Origin: Armatimonadota bacterium
Lineage (GTDB): Bacteria; Armatimonadota; Fimbriimonadia; Fimbriimonadales; ATM1
Assembly: GCA_022567555.1 (NCBI GenBank)
Contig: JADFGT010000006.1
Coordinates: forward strand, 1-60,293
Direction of reading: 5' to 3'
DNA: 60,293 nucleotides
Part shown: positions 51,978 through 60,293 of the stretch, in pieces
Layout of the letters: every line of letters starts with the position of its first letter
Numbering within the stretch: the first letter of the stretch is position 1
The notes under the pieces: model-generated
What the model was told of the DNA's origin: nothing
Seen by the model: only the letters and a program-made list of their open reading frames with translations
Databases searched by the model: none
Made by a program: the position numbers and the translations under genes

Positions 51978-53508
51978 CACGAATCTGACTCCTGCGCCGA
52001 TTGACTGGATGGCGCTGTTGCCGATCATCGGCGTGACAGCGACCGGTGTCATCGCGATGATAATCGAGATGATCCGGCCGCGCCAGACGAACAACGCAAT
52101 CGTCTGGTGTTGTCTGATCGGCCTCGGGGTCTCAGCCTATTTCGTTCTGGCGAACTGGAGCAGACCGGCGGAGGAGACGTTCGGCGGGCTGTTTATGAAC
52201 GACCGCTTCGGTCAAGTGACGCAACTGCTGCTGATAGGAGTGGCGTTTATAACGGTGCTGTTCAGCGAGGGCTATCTGCGCGAAAAGAGGGTTCCGTTCG
52301 GCGAATACTATCCGCTCGTCCTCTGGTCAACCGTGGGCGGGATGATTATGGTTGCCACGCGCGACCTGCTGATTCTGTTTCTCGGACTGGAAGTGCTCTC
52401 GATTGCCCTCTATGTGCTGGCCGGGTTGAAGAGCGGCGAAAAGAGGTCCCAAGAAGCGGCGCTCAAATACTTCCTGCTCGGGGCGTTTGCGTCCGGGTTC
52501 ATGCTGTACGGCATCGCTCTAATCTACGGCGCTACCGGGACCACGCACGTTACCGGAATCGGTGAACTTTACGCGCTCAGAGAAACGCTGGTGGACAGAT
52601 ACCCATTCAACGTTCTCTACGCGGGAATCGGCATGGTCACTGTCGGCTTTGCGTTCAAGGCGGCACTGGTTCCGTTTCACATGTGGACGCCGGACGTTTA
52701 CCACGGCGCTCCGACGTCCGTGACCGGATTCATGGCCGCCGGCTCGAAGATTGCGGCGTTTGCGGCCCTCATCCGCTTCCTCGATGGAGCGATGGACCTC
52801 AGCAGCGTCTGGCTTCCGGTACTCACCGTGCTGGCCGTTCTCACAATGTTCTTGGGAAACCTGGTCGCGCTTGTTCAGAGGGACGCCAAGCGTATCCTCG
52901 CCTATTCGAGCATCGCGCACGCCGGTTATCTGCTGGTGGCCGTTATAGCGTATTCGAAGGCGCAAGGCATGTTCGACGTCGAGATCGGCTACGGCACGGT
53001 CATCTATTATCTGCTTGCCTACGGCGCGATGACGCTTGGCTCGTTCGCCGTGCTGAGCCTCACCGCGCGCGGCGGCCGCGAAGGCACGCTGTTGGAAGAC
53101 TTCCACGGCCTGTGGCGGCGCGCGCCGTTCCCTGCCGCGATGATGCTGATCTTCATGGCGAGTCTCGCCGGCGTGCCTCTGACCGGCGGTTTCGTGGGAA
53201 AACTTCTTATTTTCAAGGACGCGATCGCCGTGGACATGCTCTGGCTCGCGCTCGTCTTGGCCGTCAACTCGGTCATCAGCGTTTTCTACTACCTGCGCAT
53301 CGTATTGGCCATAGTCGTAAGAGAACCGGACCTGCATCCCACGCGGTTTGCCGCTGTGAACCCCGGTCTGTTCGCCGCATGCGGGATTTGCGGCTTTCTG
53401 CTCATTTGGATAGCGGTGGCGGTGGATCCGTTCATGAAGTGGATCTCTCCGCCTGAGCAACACGCGATCGAATTACGCGAGTCGCCTCCGGAGTCGTCGG
53501 TGGAATAG
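51970..53508 (+). CDS. nuoN: NADH-quinone oxidoreductase subunit N
   Basis: Third antiporter-like proton-pumping subunit, 512 residues with 14 helices. FLGLEVLSIALYVLAGL, VPFHMWTPDVYHGAPTSVTGFMA and KRILAYSSIAHAGYLLV are the standard signatures, including the functional Glu and Lys residues. ATG 51970 overlaps the stop of the URO-D-like gene by eight bases. It closes the nuo series; the next gene starts directly at its stop. Confidence 0.95.
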   Translation: MSDTNLTPAPIDWMALLPIIGVTATGVIAMIIEMIRPRQTNNAIVWCCLIGLGVSAYFVLANWSRPAEETFGGLFMNDRFGQVTQLLLIGVAFITVLFSEGYLREKRVPFGEYYPLVLWSTVGGMIMVATRDLLILFLGLEVLSIALYVLAGLKSGEKRSQEAALKYFLLGAFASGFMLYGIALIYGATGTTHVTGIGELYALRETLVDRYPFNVLYAGIGMVTVGFAFKAALVPFHMWTPDVYHGAPTSVTGFMAAGSKIAAFAALIRFLDGAMDLSSVWLPVLTVLAVLTMFLGNLVALVQRDAKRILAYSSIAHAGYLLVAVIAYSKAQGMFDVEIGYGTVIYYLLAYGAMTLGSFAVLSLTARGGREGTLLEDFHGLWRRAPFPAAMMLIFMASLAGVPLTGGFVGKLLIFKDAIAVDMLWLALVLAVNSVISVFYYLRIVLAIVVREPDLHPTRFAAVNPGLFAACGICGFLLIWIAVAVDPFMKWISPPEQHAIELRESPPESSVE

Positions 53509-54372
53509 ATGCGCCTCGGCCTAAGCATGTGGAGTTACGTAGCGGTCTGGCGCCGCGGCGAAATCGAAGCGCCCGATTTCATGCGCATTGCCCTGGAGCT
53601 GGGCGCGGGCGGCGTGGAACTGCTCGACTTCTTTTTTCGAAACCAGGGGGACTGGTCGGCGGAGACGGACGCGATATTGAAGGCGCAGGATGAAACCGGC
53701 TTGCCGGTCGGCGTCTTTTCTGTGGCGAACGACTTCTCCGACCCTCGTCCAAAGAAGCGGCAGGATCAGGCAGAGGTGATACATCGCGGTGTGGATCAGG
53801 CGGTGCTCTTTGGGGCCGGGCTTGTGCGCGTTTTCGCCGGGGCAGGGTCTCAGGCCCGAGAGGCGGATGAGGTGGTTGGATGGTTTGTCGAAGGATTGAG
53901 CCAGGCTTCGGTTTATGCGTCCGAGAAGGGGGTGCGGCTGGCGCTCGAAAACCACGGAAAGTTCGCCGGACGCGGAGATCAGATAGTCGAGATCATTGAG
54001 AGGGTGCGCGAGAAGTCCGGGAATGACGCTCTCGGCGCCAACCCGGACACGGGGAACTTCTTGTTAGTGAATCAGGACCCTGTTGAGGGCGTACGCCTGG
54101 TGGCGCCGTATGCGTACATGGGCCACTTCAAAGACTTCGCTCAGAAACCCGAAGGCCATTCCGGCCACTCGTTCGCTGCGCTGGACGGGAGCGAGTTCAT
54201 CGGCACGCCCATCGGCGAAGGCTCAATTGACCTGGCCGGCTGCGTGCGCGCGCTGGCCGGCGCGAGCTTCGACGGCTGGCTGAACGTCGAATACGAAGCC
54301 GACGAAGACCCGATCACCGGAGTGCCGCGGAGTATGAAGTTTGCCCGCACTGTTGTGACCGGCGCGTCGTAA
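53509..54372 (+). CDS. sugar phosphate isomerase/epimerase-like TIM-barrel protein
   Basis: The 287-residue protein belongs to the xylose isomerase-like barrel (AP endonuclease 2) superfamily: MRLGLSMWSYV at strand one, ELGAGGVELLDF, LALENHGKFAGRGDQIVEII, and GANPDTGNFLL and YMGHFKDFAQKP near the metal site. The Glu, Asp and His metal ligands appear in place (LENH, NPDTGN, GHFKD). Known members isomerise or epimerise sugars, and the substrate cannot be read. It starts immediately after nuoN and is probably read through from the nuo operon, although it has no known link to respiration. Confidence 0.87.
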   Translation: MRLGLSMWSYVAVWRRGEIEAPDFMRIALELGAGGVELLDFFFRNQGDWSAETDAILKAQDETGLPVGVFSVANDFSDPRPKKRQDQAEVIHRGVDQAVLFGAGLVRVFAGAGSQAREADEVVGWFVEGLSQASVYASEKGVRLALENHGKFAGRGDQIVEIIERVREKSGNDALGANPDTGNFLLVNQDPVEGVRLVAPYAYMGHFKDFAQKPEGHSGHSFAALDGSEFIGTPIGEGSIDLAGCVRALAGASFDGWLNVEYEADEDPITGVPRSMKFARTVVTGAS

Positions 54373-54441
54373 TCCGGAATCTAAGAACCCGGCAAGTCCT
54401 CGCGGTCCCTCTCCCGGGGGAGGCGTCGAAGACTGCTAACG
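54373..54441. other. convergent spacer with GC-rich self-complementary stretch
   Basis: Between the convergent ends of the TIM-barrel gene and the mlaE-like gene, CCTCTCCCGGGGGAGG can pair with itself around a tight turn. No T tract follows on either strand, so a terminator is not established. Confidence 0.35.
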
Positions 54442-55215
54442 TTAATAGAACAGATCCGCCAGAAAAAAGTTCGCAATATAGACAAGCACGATGCTGATTA
54501 CGACGGCGTTCGTGGTCGCGCGGCCGACACCGACGGCGCCGCCTTTCGCGCGCAGGCCCTGCTGGCAACTGACCAGCGTGACAATCAGCCCGAACGCGAC
54601 GGTCTTCAGGAGACCACCTGCGAAATCCCATGGCTCGATCCAGGTCTCCACTGAATGCATGAACACGTCGGGCGGGATGCCGTAGACGCTCGCAACAATC
54701 AGCCCCCCCCCCACGCCCGTGAATATGCCCACCAAGCAAAGAATCGGCAGCATCAGCGCGCCCGCCAGCATCCGGGGGACCACAAGATAACTGTAGGGGT
54801 GCACGGAAAGGGCGCGCAGCGCGTCTAACTGCTCCGTGACGGCCATAGAGCTTATCTGGGCGGCCATCGCGCTCCCGCAGCGCGCCGCCACCATGATTCC
54901 GGCGATCACCGGCGCGATCTCGCGTGTGATGGTTAGAGCGATCATCGCGCCCAGCAATGGCGCCGCGCCGGAATCCAGCAGAAGGGGTGTGAGATAGAGC
55001 GAAAGCACAGCGCCGGAGGCAAACGTCGTCAACGCAATGATCGGTACCGACGCCACCCCGACGAAGGCCATCTGATTCATGGTTTCGGCGGCTTCAAACG
55101 GCCGTTTGAAAATGCGCCGGCCGGCCTCGAAGAAAAGTATGGAGACCTCGCCGATAAATATGAGAGGCGGCATTATCCATTTCAGAACCCCTCCGGTCGG
55201 CGCGTGCATGGTCAT
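54442..55215 (-). CDS. mlaE: MlaE-family ABC lipid transport permease
   Basis: Integral membrane subunit of an MCE-type phospholipid transporter between inner and outer membranes. The 257-residue protein has about five helices and the MlaE hallmarks ITREIAPVIAGIMVAARCGSAMAAQ, ISSMAVTEQLDALRALSVHP and the C-terminal GGAVGVGRATTNAVVISIVLVYIANFF. It supports a two-membrane cell. Partner genes mlaF and mlaD are not in the window. The ATG overlaps the comEA-like stop (TGATG), so the two are coupled. Confidence 0.93.
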   Translation of the reverse strand: MTMHAPTGGVLKWIMPPLIFIGEVSILFFEAGRRIFKRPFEAAETMNQMAFVGVASVPIIALTTFASGAVLSLYLTPLLLDSGAAPLLGAMIALTITREIAPVIAGIMVAARCGSAMAAQISSMAVTEQLDALRALSVHPYSYLVVPRMLAGALMLPILCLVGIFTGVGGGLIVASVYGIPPDVFMHSVETWIEPWDFAGGLLKTVAFGLIVTLVSCQQGLRAKGGAVGVGRATTNAVVISIVLVYIANFFLADLFY

Positions 55216-55823
55216 CAGTTGATGCTCACGTGCGCGCGCATTTGCTCCAGCGTCTTGGGGCCGATTCCCTTGACGTTTATTAGATCGTCAACGCGGTCGA
55301 ACCTGCCGACCGCGTTTCGATAATCAATGATTCTCTGCGCTTTGACCGGTCCTATGCCGGGCAGTGTGTCCAGCTGGGCGAGCCCCGCCGTGTTTATGTT
55401 GACCTTGCCGTCGGCGGCGGCGGGGCCGGGGCCCGCGCTGCCTCCCGGCGGCGGGGCCTGATATCCGGAGGCATAGGGTCCGAGCCGCTCCTCGCCTGCC
55501 GACTCGCCGTGCACAGGTATGTAAAGTTGTGTGTTCGGCTGCAGTTCTGCGGCCAGGTTTATCCGTCCAAGGTCAGCGTCGGGCGTCTCCCCGCCGGCGG
55601 CCTCTATGGCGTCCAACACGAGCATTTCCGGCCGGGCGCTGATCACCCGTGGTTTCCGGACGGCCCCGGCCACATCCACCGGGAACCGGTCTCCGCCGAT
55701 GGCGAACCCGACGTCTTGGCCGTTAAGGTGCCGGTATCCGACCCAGGCGGCCGCTCCGATGAGAACCCCGGCCAGGGCCAGAACTCCCACTTTGGCGGGC
55801 CTGTCGAGACTGTGGAACATCAT
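55215..55823 (-). CDS. comEA: ComEA-like DNA-binding competence protein
   Basis: Membrane-anchored DNA receptor for natural transformation. The 202-residue form has one N-terminal membrane segment (VGVLALAGVLIGAAAWVG), an SLBB-like segment (RINLAAELQPNTQLYIPV), a Pro/Gly-rich linker, and two C-terminal helix-hairpin-helix motifs (VNINTAGLAQLDTLPGIGPVKAQRII and LINVKGIGPKTLEQM). The ATG pair at 55823/55820 is preferred because the frame further upstream overlaps the divergent tRNA-Tyr gene. A TCGAAT ends six bases upstream. It is coupled to mlaE. Confidence 0.88.
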   Translation of the reverse strand: MMFHSLDRPAKVGVLALAGVLIGAAAWVGYRHLNGQDVGFAIGGDRFPVDVAGAVRKPRVISARPEMLVLDAIEAAGGETPDADLGRINLAAELQPNTQLYIPVHGESAGEERLGPYASGYQAPPPGGSAGPGPAAADGKVNINTAGLAQLDTLPGIGPVKAQRIIDYRNAVGRFDRVDDLINVKGIGPKTLEQMRAHVSIN

Positions 55824-55891
55824 CCGACAATTCGAGGGTGGGCCAGGGATTCCTGCCGCTTCATTCCTATGTGAGAGCGCCCGAAATCCGG

Positions 55892-55897
55892 TAGACT
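55892..55897 (+). promoter_or_regulatory. -10 hexamer TAGACT of the tRNA pair
   Basis: TAGACT lies eleven bases before the 5' end of tRNA-Tyr, leaving a precursor leader of about five bases. No clear -35 element is visible. Confidence 0.5.
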
Positions 55898-55908
55898 CGT
55901 GGGTTCCT

Positions 55909-55994
<86 letters not shown>

Positions 55995-56006
55995 GAGCAC
56001 GCGCGG

Positions 56007-56081
56007 GCCGCCGTAGCTCAGTGGCAGAGCATCCCCTTGGTAAGGGGAAGGTCACGAGTTCGACTCTCGTCGGCGGCTCCA
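56007..56081 (+). tRNA. tRNA-Thr (GGT)
   Basis: Acceptor GCCGCCG (56007-56013) pairs with CGGCGGC (56071-56077). The anticodon loop TTGGTAA gives anticodon GGT at 56039-56041, the T loop is TTCGACT, and the CCA end is encoded. It reads ACC and ACT codons. Confidence 0.96.
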
Positions 56082-56133
56082 GACCGGCTCCCGGTTCTCA
56101 TCTCGGTTTTCGGGTCACCGGCCCCGTGTCAGG

Positions 56134-56139
56134 TATAAA
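56134..56139 (+). promoter_or_regulatory. -10-like hexamer TATAAA before the E1 gene
   Basis: TATAAA lies 12 bases before an in-frame ATG at 56152 and 48 bases before the preferred ATG at 56188. It probably starts the E1-E2 transcript just downstream of the tRNA genes. Confidence 0.4.
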
Positions 56140-56187
56140 CCCGCCGGGCAAATGGGCCCGCCAAACTCAACGACGAGGTTCCATCCG

Positions 56188-58161
56188 ATGGCGACAATCT
56201 CCGGCGAGAAGACCTACAACAAACTGGACTTCCTGAAACTGATGTTCCTGAGCCGCGAAGGGGACCGCCGCGAAGGCGTCCTGCTTCGGCAGAGCAGGGG
56301 ATGGTTCCAGGTGTCGGGGATGGGCCATGAGCCGCTGGCGGCTTTCGTTCTGCACCTGCGAGACGACGACTACATCTTCCCTTACTACCGCGACCGCGCG
56401 ATGATGCTGGCGAAAGGGATGACAAACCTGGAACTGGCCAAGGCGTATTTCGCCAAGCGCGACTCCAGCAGCGGCGGCCGGCAGATGCCGGGCCACTTCA
56501 GCAGCGCTGAAAAGAACGTTTGGAGTGTGCCGACGCCGACCGGCTCGAGTTTGCTGCCCGCGGCGGGCGTCGCATGGGGAATGAAGTTGGAAGGCAAGGA
56601 CGGCCTGGTGATAGCGACCGTCGGAGACGCCGCCATCCGCCAGGGCGAGTTCTATGAGGCCGTTTCATTTGCGATGCAGGAGCGCCTGCCGCTGCTCATT
56701 GTCGTCGAAGACAACCTGTACGGCATCAGCACGCCCACCGATAAGTTCAACCCGTTTCGAATCGGCGTCTTCGGTGAGAAAGACATCGCTTATGTGAACG
56801 CGCGCCATCCGGACAACGTTTTCAGCGCGGGCGCGGCGGCGGCGGAGAAGGCGCGAAGCGGCGGCGGACCCACCGTTTTGTGGTGTGAGATGGACCGCCT
56901 CTGCAGCCACACAAGCAGCGACGACCATCGCGTTTATCGCGCCGAAGATGACATCGCCGAGATGATTGAGCGCGACCCACTTCTGGTCGTGTCGCAGGAA
57001 CTGATTGCGGCGGGCAATCTGTCGGAAGATGAGTGGGCCGGCATTCAAGAGGAGATCAGGGAGAGCGTGGACCGGGATTACCAGGAGGCCGAAAAAGGCC
57101 CGGACCCGCGCGGGGATGAAGTGCTCGACCACCTTTACGGCCCGGAACCGGAGGCCGAAGCGCCGCCGATTGAAGGCGGCCGCAAATGGCGCATGATAGA
57201 CGCCATCAACCAGGTGTTCAAATCGGGCCTGAACAAAGATAAGCGCTTCGTCTTTTTCGGACAGGATATCGAAGACCCCAAAGGCGGCGTGTTCAGGCTC
57301 ACGGCCGGGCTGTCCAACGCGCACCCGGACCGCGTGTTCAATGCGCCGTTGGCGGAGGCCACCATTATCGGCGTCGCGTGCGGTCTCGCCACTTATGGGA
57401 TGCGCCCGGTCTTTGAGATCCAGTTCATTGATTTCCTCGGTCCCGGGTGGCACCAGTTGATCACCAACCTTGCCACCCTGCGCTGGCGCAGTTTCGGCAA
57501 ATGGAAATGCCCAGCGGTCATTTATGCGCCGTACGGCGCATACTTGCCTGGCGGCTCGATTTGGCACAGCCAGGCGAACGAGTCGTGCATCGCGCACTAC
57601 CCCGGAATCAGAGTTGTGATTCCGAGCACGCCCGAGGACGCCGCCGGTCTCATGTGGACCGCCATGCACGCCGATGACCCGACCGTCGTCCTGATTCCGA
57701 AGCATCTGTTCCGTATGCAGATGGATGTCCCGAAAGAGATCGAGCCGGTGCCGTTCGGCAAGGCGGCGATTCGGCGCGAGGGAAGCGACGTAACGCTCGT
57801 CACGTGGGGCAACTGCACAGAGCAGGCTTCCGAAGCAGCGGAGCAACTGAGCGGGGAAGCGTCGGTCGAGATCATTGACTTGCGCTCAATCGTCCCATGG
57901 GACAAGGAAACCGTTGCAGAGTCGCTGGCGAAGACGGGAAGGCTCGTCGTTGTTCAGGAGGACGCCCGGACGTGCAGCGTTGGCCAGATGATCGTCAGCG
58001 AACTGACGAACGACCCGGAGACTTGGGGCCATTTCCTCAGTCCTCCGCAACTCGTTTCAAGGTACGACGTGCACATCGGCTTCAACCCGATCTATGAGTA
58101 CGCCTGTCTGCCTGACACAGAACGCGTGGTCGAAGCGATCCGCTTGGTGATGGAGGAGTAG
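56188..58161 (+). CDS. 2-oxoacid dehydrogenase E1, fused alpha and beta subunits
   Basis: Thiamine-diphosphate-dependent decarboxylase of a 2-oxoacid dehydrogenase complex, 657 residues. The alpha part (to about 325) has HEPLAAF, YYRDRAMML and the thiamine site GDAAIRQGEFYEA ... VEDNLYGIST. The beta part (from about 335) has the PLAEATIIGVACGLA and DLRSIVPWDKETV segments. Most bacteria keep these as two genes; this fused form resembles branched-chain or pyruvate dehydrogenases of several phyla. The substrate is not decided. ATG 56188 has GAGG nine bases upstream. The E2 gene follows after a spacer made of heptad repeats; E3 is not in the window. Confidence 0.92.
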   Translation: MATISGEKTYNKLDFLKLMFLSREGDRREGVLLRQSRGWFQVSGMGHEPLAAFVLHLRDDDYIFPYYRDRAMMLAKGMTNLELAKAYFAKRDSSSGGRQMPGHFSSAEKNVWSVPTPTGSSLLPAAGVAWGMKLEGKDGLVIATVGDAAIRQGEFYEAVSFAMQERLPLLIVVEDNLYGISTPTDKFNPFRIGVFGEKDIAYVNARHPDNVFSAGAAAAEKARSGGGPTVLWCEMDRLCSHTSSDDHRVYRAEDDIAEMIERDPLLVVSQELIAAGNLSEDEWAGIQEEIRESVDRDYQEAEKGPDPRGDEVLDHLYGPEPEAEAPPIEGGRKWRMIDAINQVFKSGLNKDKRFVFFGQDIEDPKGGVFRLTAGLSNAHPDRVFNAPLAEATIIGVACGLATYGMRPVFEIQFIDFLGPGWHQLITNLATLRWRSFGKWKCPAVIYAPYGAYLPGGSIWHSQANESCIAHYPGIRVVIPSTPEDAAGLMWTAMHADDPTVVLIPKHLFRMQMDVPKEIEPVPFGKAAIRREGSDVTLVTWGNCTEQASEAAEQLSGEASVEIIDLRSIVPWDKETVAESLAKTGRLVVVQEDARTCSVGQMIVSELTNDPETWGHFLSPPQLVSRYDVHIGFNPIYEYACLPDTERVVEAIRLVMEE

Positions 58162-58164
58162 ACG

Positions 58165-58220
58165 CGATTCACGATTGACGATCACCGAAAACCGAAAACC
58201 GTAAACCGAAAAACTGACAC
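58165..58220. repeat. tandem heptad repeat filling the E1-E2 spacer, 8 units
   Basis: Eight in-phase 7-base units fill the 64-base gap between the E1 stop and the E2 start. The first ones are CGATTCA and CGATTGA types, the middle ones CGAAAAC, and the last is degenerate (CTGACAC). This is the clearest example of the family in the window. Confidence 0.9.
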
Positions 58221-58225
58221 TGACC

Positions 58226-59449
58226 ATGCCGATTATCTCAGTTCGCATTCCGCAAATGGGCGAAGGTCTCCAAGAGGCCCGGCTCGTCGCGTTTTTGAAA
58301 CAGCCCGGCGACCAGGTGAAGCGCGACGACCCTCTCTATCAGATGGAGACCGACAAGGCGGTCATGGACGTCGAATCGCCCTACGACGGCACTCTGGTTG
58401 AGTGGACCGTTGAGGAGGGCGCCGTGCTGCCGATCGGCGCCAAAATCGCAAAGATGGACGTCGCCGAGGGTGTCAAGGAGATGCCGGTGGGCCACGGCCC
58501 GCCGCTGAAAGAGGAACCGGCGCCCGAACCGGAACCTGTCGACGCTGTCGCCGCTGCGTCCGCCGCCGCCGGATCGCCCGCCGCTCCTCGAACCCGGCAG
58601 ATCCCGCCGCGAACCAGGCGCTATCTGAAAGAGAAGGGCCTGGTGGACGTCGCCGACAGCATTCCGGCCAGAGGTAATAAACTGACGCCCGAAGACATAG
58701 ACGCCTATCTGGCCGCGCAGGCCGCTGGGCCGCCCGCAGCCGCCGCGCCGGCGCCGCTGAAGGCGACCGCTGAATATGAGGAGTTCGAACTGTCGCAGCG
58801 CCGGCGCACGCTCAGTTATCGTCTGGCGCGCGGGGCACAGTTATGCGTTCCCGGCACGATCATGGTGGAGGCGAACTGGGCGGCGATTGAATCCGCCCGC
58901 GAGCGGCTGAAGGCAGATGACGGCGAATTCCAGCCGAGCTCCTTCACGATGATGGCCTGGTGCGTTGCGCAGGCGATAAAGAACCATCCGAAGTTTCGCA
59001 GCACGATGCCGAACGATTCCACGCTCCGCACTTATAAGCGTGTGAACCTGGGCATCGCCGTTGCGCTTCCGGACGACGAACTTGTGACGGCTGTCGTCCC
59101 GAACGCCGACGAACTGTCATGGCGCGAATTTGCCGAGGCCGCCCGGCGGCAAATCGAGCTGGCACGGCAAGGCCGGGACCAGGCGACCCAAGCGACAACG
59201 CTGAGCATCACGAACATGGGGGCGTACGGATTGCGTAACGCTGTGCCCGTGGTTGTGTCGCCGGCGGTGGCCACGCTGTTTATCGGCGAGGCGTATTGGC
59301 GGCCCGTGCCGAAGATCGGAGGATTCGATTTCCGCCATGTGCTGACGCTATCGCTGACATTCGACCACCGCGTCATCAACGGCGTAGGCGCGGCGGACTT
59401 CATAAACGAAGTCAAGAGCCGCATCGAGACGTTCGTGTTGCCGGACTGA
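58226..59449 (+). CDS. 2-oxoacid dehydrogenase E2 (dihydrolipoamide acyltransferase)
   Basis: Core enzyme that carries the acyl group from E1 on a lipoyl arm to CoA. The 407-residue protein has one lipoyl domain with the modified Lys in METDKAV (K44), an Ala/Pro-rich linker near 90-120, a peripheral subunit-binding domain (PPRTRRYLKEKGLVDVADSI ...) and a catalytic domain from about 180. The active-site block reads FDHRVING (H381, N385), with Asn where most E2 enzymes have Asp of HRxxDG. It lies directly after the fused E1, its partner. No ribosome-binding site is visible. Confidence 0.93.
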   Translation: MPIISVRIPQMGEGLQEARLVAFLKQPGDQVKRDDPLYQMETDKAVMDVESPYDGTLVEWTVEEGAVLPIGAKIAKMDVAEGVKEMPVGHGPPLKEEPAPEPEPVDAVAAASAAAGSPAAPRTRQIPPRTRRYLKEKGLVDVADSIPARGNKLTPEDIDAYLAAQAAGPPAAAAPAPLKATAEYEEFELSQRRRTLSYRLARGAQLCVPGTIMVEANWAAIESARERLKADDGEFQPSSFTMMAWCVAQAIKNHPKFRSTMPNDSTLRTYKRVNLGIAVALPDDELVTAVVPNADELSWREFAEAARRQIELARQGRDQATQATTLSITNMGAYGLRNAVPVVVSPAVATLFIGEAYWRPVPKIGGFDFRHVLTLSLTFDHRVINGVGAADFINEVKSRIETFVLPD

Positions 59450-59472
59450 CCGTACCCAATGAGTAGCGGACC

Positions 59473-60293
59473 TCAGCGATCGTCCATGTCGGCGCCGGCG
59501 CGGTAATAGTCGCCCAGCAGGTGCTCGGCGAAGTACTCCATCAGCATTTGCCTGAAGTAGGGCTGCATGTCGCCGAATCCGTGCGACTTGCCCGGCAGGA
59601 TCATCATGTCGAACCGCTTGTTGGCTTTGATCAGCGCGTTCACCAAGCGCATCGTTCCGGCGGGGTGCACGTTGCTGTCAACCTCTCCATGCACAAGAAG
59701 CAGTTTCCCTTTCAAGTTCTCCGCCAATTCATGGTTCGCCGGAATCTCGATCTCAAACTTCGTTTCTCCGGTTTCCTTGCCGTCCTTGCCCTTTACGGCG
59801 ACCTCCTTCAAGCCGTGGTGTTGCTCGCTCCAATTCTGGTTGTACACGTTGTTGTCGTGGTTGCCCGCGCTGGAGACGCCGACTTTGAAGAACTCGTTGT
59901 AGGGCGGGAGCAGCATCGCTGCCGCGGTCATGAACCCGCCGCCCGAGTGGCCATAGATGCCGACGCGGTCTATGTCTATCCACGGGTACATCACCGCAAG
60001 TTGCTCGATGCCCGCCTTCTTGTCCGCCAAGCCATAGTCGCGCAGGTTGTAATAGCCGTGACTGTGGTAGGCGTTCGAACGCGCCGGGTGGCCGCCTCGG
60101 TTTCCTATCTGGATGACGATGAAGCCTAGTTGGGCAAGGCGCTGATTCGTTGCGAGGGTCGAAAACCGGGACGAAACGCTCTCAGTTTGCGGTCCCGGGT
60201 AAACGTGGGCAATGATGGGATACTTCTTTCTCGGGCTAAAGTCGAACGGCTTCCACATGTTGCCGTAGATGTCGGTGACGCCGTCGGCGGCCT
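59473..60293 (-). CDS. S9 family dipeptidyl peptidase IV-like protein, partial
   Basis: Only the C-terminal hydrolase domain is inside the window; the gene runs off the right edge, so its start is unseen. The domain has YGHSGGGFM with the nucleophile Ser, the Asp-bearing VHGEVDSNVHP and the His in GKSHGFGD, a complete serine-peptidase triad. The GVTDIYGNMWKP opening and AHVYPGPQTE are typical of secreted dipeptidyl peptidase IV-type enzymes. Its stop faces the E2 stop across 23 bases. It is a different subgroup from the S9 peptidase at 22052. Confidence 0.92.
   Translation of the reverse strand, partial: AADGVTDIYGNMWKPFDFSPRKKYPIIAHVYPGPQTESVSSRFSTLATNQRLAQLGFIVIQIGNRGGHPARSNAYHSHGYYNLRDYGLADKKAGIEQLAVMYPWIDIDRVGIYGHSGGGFMTAAAMLLPPYNEFFKVGVSSAGNHDNNVYNQNWSEQHHGLKEVAVKGKDGKETGETKFEIEIPANHELAENLKGKLLLVHGEVDSNVHPAGTMRLVNALIKANKRFDMMILPGKSHGFGDMQPYFRQMLMEYFAEHLLGDYYRAGADMDDR

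Overview
This 60.3 kb window is GC-rich bacterial chromosome with no rRNA, insertion sequence, phage block or CRISPR array. An MlaE-type permease, LolA/RseB-like and PEP-CTERM proteins, an AlgD-type dehydrogenase and sugar-active enzymes (GH65-, GH127- and GH4-like) point to a two-membraned environmental heterotroph. The mixture, together with many apparently leaderless genes preceded by TANNNT, would fit Armatimonadota or a neighbouring lineage. That placement is inference from gene content only and is weak.

Layout: (1) 62-2811 cdd and mutS2, reading left. (2) 2915-6794 fatty-acid synthesis block fabD-fabG-acpP-fabF plus a small membrane protein. (3) 6783-10462 a GH4-like Rossmann protein and a leftward operon tatA / unknown / pqqD-like / very short FtsX-type permease / LolD-type ATPase. 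(4) 10633-13374 selA, a degenerate HD-GYP protein and a nitroreductase. (5) 13371-17530 xdhC, a methyltransferase-MTHFR fusion and mrp, reading left. (6) 17741-24070 a GH65-like lipoprotein, a deacetylase-like protein, a LolA/RseB-like secreted protein and an S9 peptidase. (7) 24125-26625 an AlgD-like dehydrogenase and a GT4 glycosyltransferase. (8) 26773-33185 a 1518-residue fusion of a dead M28-like peptidase with an FtsX/MacB permease, coupled to a GH127 enzyme. (9) 33248-37359 accessory region with hypothetical proteins, a phosphoesterase, a PEP-CTERM protein and an FRG-domain gene enclosed by two terminators. (10) 37632-42413 an orphan MacB permease, an unknown 620-residue protein, rpsT and a secreted protein. 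(11) 42825-54372 respiratory complex I genes nuoG-H-J-K-L-M-N, with a short URO-D-like gene between nuoM and nuoN and no nuoI between nuoH and nuoJ. (12) 54442-60293 mlaE, comEA, tRNA-Tyr, tRNA-Thr, a fused E1 and an E2 of a 2-oxoacid dehydrogenase, and a partial S9 peptidase.

Two patterns run across the window and are not gene content. First, at least ten places carry tandem 7-base units of one loose family (CG followed by A/T and four variable bases, on either strand). They usually fill the spacer right next to a stop or start codon, and in one case they lie inside the xdhC coding sequence. Second, most genes that head a transcription unit have a TANNNT hexamer ending 6-12 bases before the start codon, usually with no Shine-Dalgarno sequence, whereas genes inside operons use overlapping start/stop codons and ribosome-binding sites. 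This suggests widespread leaderless transcription.

Functionally, the window joins housekeeping blocks (fatty acids, complex I, translation, one-carbon metabolism, 2-oxoacid oxidation) with envelope and exopolysaccharide functions (AlgD-like enzyme, GT4, PEP-CTERM protein, ABC permeases) and extracytoplasmic carbohydrate and peptide breakdown.
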